Shown one piece after another: positions 1 to 4,755 of a stretch of 5,862 bases of DNA. A program made the position numbers and the translations under genes. Below the pieces are notes generated by a model. It did not search any database and was not told the DNA's origin. It saw only the letters and a program-made list of their open reading frames with translations. This DNA is from Bacillota bacterium. Its GTDB lineage: Bacteria; Bacillota; Clostridia; Christensenellales; SZUA-584. Every line of letters begins with the position of its first letter. The stretch's first letter is position 1. The stretch is taken from positions 1 through 5,862 of the forward strand of contig JAEZNC010000076.1 in assembly GCA_023441905.1 (NCBI GenBank), given 5' to 3'.

Positions 1-42
1 CCACAAAGATATGATGTCCCCATATATGTTTTTTATTTTTAT

Positions 43-1029
43 TTATATCGATTGCACAGCCGTAATGGCCACCACAGACACGATATCGTCGACGCTGCAC
101 CCGCGCGACAGATCGTTGACCGGCGCGGCAAGGCCCTGACAGATCGGGCCGATGGCTTCGGCACCTGCGAGACGCTGCACAAGCTTGTAACCGATGTTGC
201 CCGCCTGCAGATCGGGGAATATCAGTACATTTGCATGACCCGCCACCGGGCTGCCCGGCGATTTGAGCTGGCCGACCGACGCAACAAGTGCGGCATCCGC
301 CTGAAGCTCGCCATCCACCATCAGGTTCGGGGCCATTTCCTTCACGAGCTTTGTCGCATTGGCCACCTTGTCCACGTTCTCATGCTTCGCGCTGCCCTTT
401 GTAGAAAACGAGAGCATCGCGACTTTCGGGGCCATACCCGTCAGCTGTGCCGCCGTTTTCGCCGTTGAGACGGCGATAGCCGCGAGCTGGTTTTCATCCG
501 GATTCGGGTTTACGGCGCAATCGCCAAACACCATGACGCCGTTTTCGCCATAGCTTGTATCATCAAGTATCATAATAAAACAACTGGATACCACTGAAAT
601 GCCGGGTGATGTTTTGATTATCTGAAGTGCGGGACGAAGGGTGTTGGCTGTTGTGTTGATGGCTCCTGCCACCATGCCGTCTGCGTCTCCCATTTTCATC
701 ATCATGCATGCGTAGTAGAGAGGGTCTTTAACCTGCTGTAAGGCCTGCTGCTCCGTGATGCCTTTGCTCTTTCGAAGTTCATAGAAGGTGTTTGCGTAAG
801 CTTCGATCTTTTCGGATTTTTCCGGGTCAATGATCGTCACCCCAGTGTAGTCGAGTCCTGCGGATTTTGCTTTGATCTCGTCTTCGTTGCCAACCAGTAT
901 CACCTTTGCGATACCTTCTCTGGCGATAATTTCCGCCGCCTTGACCGTCCTTTCCTCGGCGCCCTCCGGCAGTACAATCCGTTTGCCTACCAAGCGCGCC
1001 TTTTGCTTAATGTCGTCCATGAGTCCCAT
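43..1029 (-). CDS. pta: Phosphate acetyltransferase (phosphotransacetylase), complete
   Basis: Catalyses acetyl-CoA + phosphate = acetyl phosphate + CoA in the cytoplasm. With acetate kinase it forms the ATP-yielding acetate branch of fermenters. The 328-residue product has the length of the short class I enzymes and is one PTA_PTB domain throughout. Visible landmarks are an N-terminal LPEG (residues 20-23), a KGSA loop (211-214), DGELQADAA, and the C-terminal signature NDLSRGCSVDDI (305-316). In that signature Ser308, Arg309 and Asp315 match the catalytic Ser309, Arg310 and Asp316 of the Methanosarcina thermophila enzyme. The frame stays open upstream to 1107, but conservation starts at MGLMDDIK, so I chose the ATG at 1027-1029; a GGGAG lies 13 nt upstream, rather far. 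An ATG three codons further in is the alternative. The gene is divergent from tmcAL. Acetate kinase often follows pta and would lie beyond the left edge; it is not visible. Family identity is very secure; the exact start is less so. Confidence 0.96.
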   Translation of the reverse strand: MGLMDDIKQKARLVGKRIVLPEGAEERTVKAAEIIAREGIAKVILVGNEDEIKAKSAGLDYTGVTIIDPEKSEKIEAYANTFYELRKSKGITEQQALQQVKDPLYYACMMMKMGDADGMVAGAINTTANTLRPALQIIKTSPGISVVSSCFIMILDDTSYGENGVMVFGDCAVNPNPDENQLAAIAVSTAKTAAQLTGMAPKVAMLSFSTKGSAKHENVDKVANATKLVKEMAPNLMVDGELQADAALVASVGQLKSPGSPVAGHANVLIFPDLQAGNIGYKLVQRLAGAEAIGPICQGLAAPVNDLSRGCSVDDIVSVVAITAVQSI

Positions 1030-1070
1030 TTTCGTGCCAAGTCTCCCTTCAAATATCGATGAATCGTCTA

Positions 1071-1099
1071 TCAACAATACAACCTCGTCATGGTATAAT
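1071..1099 (+). promoter_or_regulatory. Candidate extended -10 promoter for tmcAL
   Basis: TCAACA (1071-1076, 4 of 6 to TTGACA), a 17-bp spacer and a perfect TATAAT (1094-1099) preceded by TG one base upstream, i.e. an extended -10. The predicted start is near 1106, leaving a leader of about 46 nt to the tmcAL ATG. This is the best plus-strand promoter match in the divergent region. It lies inside the predicted 5' leader of pta, on the opposite strand. Confidence 0.55.
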
Positions 1100-1112
1100 A
1101 AAACCATCGACT

Positions 1113-1141
1113 ATTATATATAATTCGAACGTGTTTGAAAA
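1113..1141 (-). promoter_or_regulatory. Candidate sigma-A promoter for pta
   Basis: On the minus strand, TTTTCA (1136-1141, 4 of 6 to TTGACA) is followed after 17 bp by a perfect TATAAT (1113-1118). Transcription would start near 1106 and run left, giving a leader of about 77 nt before the pta ATG. The surrounding run is very AT-rich, so a TATAAT by chance is possible. The spacing and position upstream of pta are the support. Confidence 0.45.
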
Positions 1142-1151
1142 GGACAAAATC

Positions 1152-2315
1152 ATGTTTATTTTCGGCATAATTTCAGAATACAATCCGTTTCACCGAGGAC
1201 ATGAACGGCATATTGCCCTCACGCGACAATCGGCTGACGATTTGGTGGTCTGCGCGATGAGCGGCAGCTTCGTACAGCGCGGCGAGCCTGCCGTGTTTGA
1301 CAAATGGACGCGCACAAAATGCGCGCTGCTGGGCGGCGCGGATGCCGTGATTGAGCTTCCACTGCTGCACGCGATACAAAGCGCGCAAGGGTTTGCCACG
1401 GGCGGCGTCAATGTGCTGGCCGCCGCGGGCGCGACGCATTTGAGCTTTGGCTGCGAGACGGACGACATGGCGTTTCTGCAAAGCCTCGCGCAAACGCTTG
1501 CCAAGGAAGATGATAATTACAAAGACGCGCTTAAAGCGCATTTGAGCGCGGGCGTGAGCTTTCCGCGCGCACGTATGAACGCCGCCGACGCGCCCGGTAT
1601 CGCCTCGATGCCAGGCGCCTTGCTCGGAATTGAGTACTTAAAAGCCATTAACCAATACCACCCGCATATCATCCCGCATGTGATCAAGCGAGAGGGCGCG
1701 GGATATCACTGCGCCGATATTGACGCGTACCTGCCGAGCGCAACTGCGATACGCTCCGCGCTGACCGCCGTAGACACGGACAAGGCGCTGGCCGCCATGC
1801 CGGACAGCTGCGCGGACTATGTACGCACACAAATAAACACAGGGCTTAAACCGGCGTTCGCAGACGCGTATGACAACGCTCTCTTAACCACGCTGCGGCT
1901 CAAAGGCCGCAGGTTTATCTCAGCGCTGCCCGACGTGAGCGAAGGGCTCGAAAACCGCATTTACGACGCGGCGCTCAAATGCCGCACGCGCAGCGAGTTG
2001 ATTGCGATGGTGAAGACCAAGCGCTACACGTACGCGCGCATTTCGCGCATACTGCTCTGTGCGCTGCTCGGCATCACGCGCGACATGATGACGGCGGCGA
2101 ACATCTCCCCCGTTTCGCATATCCGCGTGCTCGGCGCGAAAAGCCCCGAGGTGCTTAAAAAGCTTGCCAGTGTATCAAAAGTGCCTCTCGTCACCACGGC
2201 GGCCCCGCCGTATCCCGCTATCGAAGTCGCCGCGAGCAACGTGTGGGCGCTGACGCAGACGGCTAAGCCGTTCTGCGACGCGGACAGGGATTACACACAA
2301 AGGCTGCTCATTTGA
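1152..2315 (+). CDS. tmcAL: tRNA(Met) cytidine acetate ligase (TmcAL/YlbM family)
   Basis: TmcAL makes N4-acetylcytidine at wobble position 34 of elongator tRNA(Met), using acetate and ATP through an acetyl-adenylate; it is the Bacillota counterpart of TmcA. The 387-residue product has the family's nucleotidyltransferase fold. Visible signatures are GIISEYNPFHRGH near the N-terminus with the ATP-binding HxGH at His14-His17, MSGSFVQRGEPAVFDKW (36-52) followed by GGADAVIELP (61-70), IKREGAGYH (178-186) and SATAIR (196-201). The C-terminal half carries the less conserved helical part and the length is close to the usual 390-415. The ATG at 1152 is chosen because the family begins directly with FGIISEYNPFH and AAAAGGA ends 7 nt upstream. 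The frame is open further upstream to 1059, but that stretch is promoter DNA. Third positions are strongly G/C, in contrast to the genes to its right. No terminator hairpin with a T-run follows. Identification is firm by motif; enzymatic function is taken from the family. Confidence 0.95.
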   Translation: MFIFGIISEYNPFHRGHERHIALTRQSADDLVVCAMSGSFVQRGEPAVFDKWTRTKCALLGGADAVIELPLLHAIQSAQGFATGGVNVLAAAGATHLSFGCETDDMAFLQSLAQTLAKEDDNYKDALKAHLSAGVSFPRARMNAADAPGIASMPGALLGIEYLKAINQYHPHIIPHVIKREGAGYHCADIDAYLPSATAIRSALTAVDTDKALAAMPDSCADYVRTQINTGLKPAFADAYDNALLTTLRLKGRRFISALPDVSEGLENRIYDAALKCRTRSELIAMVKTKRYTYARISRILLCALLGITRDMMTAANISPVSHIRVLGAKSPEVLKKLASVSKVPLVTTAAPPYPAIEVAASNVWALTQTAKPFCDADRDYTQRLLI

Positions 2316-2376
2316 TTGTTTATTCAATACAGTTTGGCAGGGATATTATAAGAACGGTGACTCTATTGGTTGGTAC

Positions 2377-2466
2377 TGCGCAACGGGCTGGTATCCCATG
2401 TATAAAGCGTTTTACCATGGGATGCTATTCCACTTTCGCTTCACTTGCGGTCCATTCAGTATGACA
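2377..2466 (+). repeat. Intergenic hairpin repeat, copy A
   Basis: A 90-bp unit in the convergent gap between tmcAL and the first lipoprotein gene. It matches copy B (3986-4080) in the same orientation. The first 59 bases align without gaps with 6 differences, then a 3-nt versus 8-nt spacer, then 11 identical bases (cttcacttgcg), then 17 bases with 4 differences. An inverted repeat, ATCCCATG (2393-2400) with CATGGGAT (2416-2423), forms a hairpin extended by TAAA/TTTA inside and TGG/CCA outside. The reverse strand starts TGTCATACTGA and includes GCAAGTGAAG, the style of dispersed TGTCAT-CTGA intergenic repeats seen in many anaerobe genomes; the class and function are not established here. It could also help end transcription from both sides, though no T-run follows the stem. 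Confidence 0.8.
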
Positions 2467-2497
2467 TACAGGGGTTTTTATCTAGCTGCATGCAATA

Positions 2498-3844
2498 CTA
2501 TTGCTTATTTTTATATTGTGCAATCTGCTGTTCTATCGCTTGCTGCATTACCGGATCATTTTCCACCGGTACTTCGAGTACTCTGCCTCCGTCCACAGCG
2601 TTCAAAACAAGCTTGGATTCCTGCTCATAGACCTCATATCCTTCTGACGTATCTTCAAACGTTTCCGTATAGTAGATGAACCATGCGGGCACAAGCATGG
2701 CCTCTTTCGGATGATCTTTCACATTCACAATCGTCATATGCAATTCAATGCGAGATATCTTTTTTTGATCTTTGTAATGGGAGCTAATAAAGGTGAGCAT
2801 ATCGCGAATTCTCTGCTTCATCTCTTCAAAGGGCATGAGCTTGACGTTATCTTTGATTTTCTCTCCTATTACCTGCGGGTAAAGCCATTCAAGATGCTGT
2901 ACCTCGCCCGCTTCGTTCACATAGATTCGCATTTCCTCAGGATACAGAGGCGCTCTGTAGGCAAAATCATCGTATATGCTGAATAACAGACCGTTATTAA
3001 CGAATCCAGAAATTCCGTCAATATTGCGCGCAAATCTTATAAGATACCCTTTAGATACCGGATTATCGCTTACATCCGGAAACGCACCGCCTGATAGTAC
3101 AGTATACCGCTGGGCTTTTTCCAAACTGTCGGCGGTCATAAAGTCTATGCCAAGATCATGAAGCAAGCTTTTAGCTGCCAATATGGCATCTTCGTTTGAA
3201 ATTTGAATATCTCCGAATTCCCCATTGCCCCATATATGAAAACTCTCTGTATCAATACCTCCATATGAAAAAGCAAAACTATCCGGTGTGGCGGCTATCG
3301 ATACCTGTTCACCGTTTTCATCCATGAAGCTCCCGCCCGGCTTCTTCGCCGGATCCCAGTCTGTGATGATCTCATTCGGAACAGTGACCGGCGCAGTTTC
3401 AATCATTTCTTCAAGCTCAGCCGTCCATTCATCATCATTTTCTTTTTTCGCAACCACAAGGTTTTCTTCCAGCTCGGCTTTTGTTTGCACTTTATTTTTT
3501 ATAACATCCGCGCCATTTGTGAAGTACTCCACCAGTTTTTCAACCTTTGCGGTATCAAAATCCGCCTTGCTCACTTTGTAGACGGGAAAAGCTGTGACAT
3601 CCGGCACACTGATTGTCGCATCAATGTCGATAGTCGCCTCGCTCCCTTCAATGTCGAGCGTCTCCTTCCAGCTATCCGGAGCATCATAAACACCGGCAGT
3701 TGCGGAAGAAGACGCAATCTCATTTTCCAGATTCACCGCATTGACGACTGCCTCTCTCGACGGTGTCGGTTGGCAGCCATCAAGCAGCAACAAGATGATG
3801 AACCCAAGAATCATTTTGATTCTTACCATAGTGAATTTTTTCAT
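2498..3844 (-). CDS. Predicted lipoprotein of unknown function (DUF6034-like), paralogue 1
   Basis: I recognise a secreted lipoprotein type but not its function. The 448-residue product begins with a basic stretch (MKKFTMVRIK), a hydrophobic segment (about 11-21) and Cys24 followed by QPTP, so it is probably lipid-anchored on the outer face of the membrane. The lipobox is LDGC; Asp before Gly is unusual, as a small or aliphatic residue is normal there. CQPTP followed by a region ending in VPDVTAFPVYKV (80-91) resembles the family I know as DUF6034 of Clostridia, an assignment made from memory. There are no catalytic motifs. The C-terminal third holds blocks shared with the protein encoded at 4756-5862: KLMPFE (335-340), MLVPAWFIYYTE (383-394) and LNAVDG. 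A soluble, mixed alpha/beta substrate- or peptide-binding type protein is possible but not shown. The start at 3844 is well supported by GGAG 7 nt upstream. It is transcribed alone, with a promoter candidate at 3943-3972 and a repeat copy beyond each end. Confidence 0.85.
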   Translation of the reverse strand: MKKFTMVRIKMILGFIILLLLDGCQPTPSREAVVNAVNLENEIASSSATAGVYDAPDSWKETLDIEGSEATIDIDATISVPDVTAFPVYKVSKADFDTAKVEKLVEYFTNGADVIKNKVQTKAELEENLVVAKKENDDEWTAELEEMIETAPVTVPNEIITDWDPAKKPGGSFMDENGEQVSIAATPDSFAFSYGGIDTESFHIWGNGEFGDIQISNEDAILAAKSLLHDLGIDFMTADSLEKAQRYTVLSGGAFPDVSDNPVSKGYLIRFARNIDGISGFVNNGLLFSIYDDFAYRAPLYPEEMRIYVNEAGEVQHLEWLYPQVIGEKIKDNVKLMPFEEMKQRIRDMLTFISSHYKDQKKISRIELHMTIVNVKDHPKEAMLVPAWFIYYTETFEDTSEGYEVYEQESKLVLNAVDGGRVLEVPVENDPVMQQAIEQQIAQYKNKQ

Positions 3845-3942
3845 ATGTTCACTCCGAACCGGTTAATTCGCACATTGCGATTATATATAAGACGTTCAAA
3901 AACAACGCAAGAGCTATGCACCCGTTCAAATAATTTCAAACA

Positions 3943-3972
3943 AGTATAACACATACGTATAAATACTGGCAA
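3943..3972 (-). promoter_or_regulatory. Candidate extended -10 promoter for lipoprotein 1
   Basis: On the minus strand, TTGCCA (3967-3972, 5 of 6 to TTGACA), an 18-bp spacer and TATACT (3943-3948, 5 of 6) with TG one base upstream. The start would be near 3936, giving a leader of about 90 nt. A second TATAAT (minus strand, 3880-3885) lies nearer the gene but has no good -35. The leader carries cgttcaaa twice in plus-strand terms (3893-3900 and 3923-3930), 30 bp apart, a possible but unproven regulator site. Confidence 0.5.
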
Positions 3973-3985
3973 AGTTTCAATTGAT

Positions 3986-4080
3986 TGCGCAGCGGGCTGG
4001 AATCCCATGTTGTAAGCGTTTTACCATGGGATGCAATTCCACTTCGTAGTCACTTCACTTGCGTTCAAGTCAGCATGACA
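3986..4080 (+). repeat. Intergenic hairpin repeat, copy B
   Basis: A 95-bp unit, direct copy of the one at 2377-2466: 77 of 87 aligned bases are identical, plus a 5-nt length difference. The hairpin is more complete here. TGGA (3998-4001) and ATCCCATG (4002-4009) pair with CATGGGAT (4025-4032) and TCCA (4038-4041), leaving a 5-nt bulge, and GTAA (4012-4015) pairs with TTAC (4021-4024) inside. The bases that differ between the copies in the loop still allow four inner pairs in each, so the fold appears kept. Copy B sits between the lipoprotein 1 promoter and the glyoxalase promoter. The rest of the 344-bp gap holds those promoters, with no further gene seen. Confidence 0.8.
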
Positions 4081-4123
4081 GATTGGGGCCTTTCTGTTTC
4101 ACTGCGCAGCCCCTGCATTTCGT

Positions 4124-4152
4124 TTGACATGCTTTAATCGTTCAAGTATTCT
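4124..4152 (+). promoter_or_regulatory. Candidate sigma-A promoter for the VOC gene
   Basis: A perfect TTGACA (4124-4129), a 17-bp spacer and TATTCT (4147-4152, 4 of 6 to TATAAT). The start would be near 4159, about 30 nt before the ATG at 4189. This is the best -35 in the window, and it shows that the VOC gene probably has its own transcript. It begins 44 bp after the end of repeat copy B. Confidence 0.6.
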
Positions 4153-4188
4153 GATTGCATCAATTCTATCTTTTGGAAAGGTTAGCAT

Positions 4189-4653
4189 ATGAGAATAAAA
4201 ACAATCGCCCATGCGGCTTACTTTGTCTCCGATATACAGGCTTCGCTGCGGTTTTACTGTGACTGCCTCGGCTTCGAAAAAAGCTTCACGATGGCCGTGC
4301 CTGATCCCGCAACGCTGGATGACCCGCCTGCGGATTTTCTCGCGTTTTGTGAGAGATTCCATGGCAAGCCGTGGATCGAATATCTCAAGATACGTGACGG
4401 GCAGTTTGTGGAGCTGTTTTATCCATTGACGGATCAGCACCGAAATACCGATTCGGGCATCGGCTACAACCATTTAAGCCTTGAGGTGGACGATATTTTC
4501 GCCGCCGCCATGGAGCTCAAGGTCAAGGGCATAGAGCTCACGAGCAGCATCACTATGGGCCCTGACAACACTTATCAGGTGTGGATGGCTGACCCGGACG
4601 GCAACCGCATAGAGCTCATGCAGTATACGGAAAAATCGTTTCAGGTTTTATAA
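4189..4653 (+). CDS. Glyoxalase/VOC-superfamily metalloenzyme
   Basis: A 154-residue cytoplasmic protein of the vicinal oxygen chelate fold, with two beta-alpha-beta-beta-beta modules. Module one starts IAHAAYFVSDI with SLRFYCDCLGF and ends in FVELFYP. Module two starts YNHLSLEVDDI and ends in ADPDGNRIELMQY. The expected metal ligands are all present: His8, Glu75, His95 and Glu142, the 2-His/2-Glu set of glyoxalase I-type members. An intact site suggests an active enzyme, but the superfamily also holds epimerases, dioxygenases and resistance proteins, so the substrate cannot be named. A thiol-adduct lyase for methylglyoxal is one option. The region around residues 36-64 is a little longer than in minimal members. 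The start is secure: GGAAAGG ends 7 nt before the ATG. It lies between two minus-strand lipoprotein genes and is convergent with the second. Its own promoter at 4124-4152 argues against an operon. Confidence 0.92.
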   Translation: MRIKTIAHAAYFVSDIQASLRFYCDCLGFEKSFTMAVPDPATLDDPPADFLAFCERFHGKPWIEYLKIRDGQFVELFYPLTDQHRNTDSGIGYNHLSLEVDDIFAAAMELKVKGIELTSSITMGPDNTYQVWMADPDGNRIELMQYTEKSFQVL

Positions 4654-4675
4654 CGTATGAATCGCTTTATTTAAC

Positions 4676-4729
4676 TGCGTTCACGCGGACAGCGCCGTCT
4701 TTTATGATCGCTGTCCGCGATATTACGCA
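4676..4729. terminator. Long palindrome in a convergent gap, possible bidirectional terminator
   Basis: An 11-bp perfect stem, cgcggacagcg (4684-4694) with cgctgtccgcg (4709-4719), around a 14-nt loop. Further out, tgcgt (4676-4680) can pair with acgca (4725-4729) across short mismatched stretches. It begins 22 bp after the VOC stop codon and ends 26 bp before the stop of the opposing lipoprotein gene, where a shared terminator would be expected. No T-run follows the stem on either strand, so it is not a textbook intrinsic terminator. A transcript-end stabiliser or a protein-binding palindrome are alternatives. Confidence 0.45.
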
Positions 4730-4755
4730 TGGTGGTGGGAAATTTATAAATCTAT

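Noticed and set aside
1..42. Terminator or start of ackA downstream of pta
   Set aside because: The 42 bases hold no hairpin and no readable start of a gene; continuation into acetate kinase is plausible from clostridial synteny but not visible.
52..468. Open frame of 138 codons on the plus strand opposite pta
   Set aside because: It lies wholly inside the well-conserved pta gene on the other strand, has an Arg/His-rich shadow composition and no ribosome binding site.
1030..1107. In-frame N-terminal extension of pta by 26 residues
   Set aside because: It is not part of the conserved family start, it covers the tmcAL promoter, and its ATG coincides with the predicted pta transcript start.
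1059..1151. In-frame N-terminal extension of tmcAL by 31 residues
   Set aside because: The family begins at FGIISEYNPFH, the ATG at 1152 has a well-placed ribosome binding site, and the extension spans promoter boxes.
2398..2679. Plus-strand open frame of 93 codons starting in repeat copy A
   Set aside because: It runs through the repeat and then antisense through the end of the lipoprotein gene; there is no ribosome binding site and no recognisable protein.
2377..4080. CRISPR array or insertion sequence from the repeat pair
   Set aside because: Only two copies 1.6 kb apart, no spacers of regular size and no transposase between them; the intervening gene encodes a lipoprotein.
3986..4110. 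tgcgcagc at 3986-3993 and 4103-4110 as target-site duplication around repeat copy B
   Set aside because: The left word is part of the repeat itself (tgcgcaac in copy A), and copy A has no matching right word, so it is not a clean duplication.
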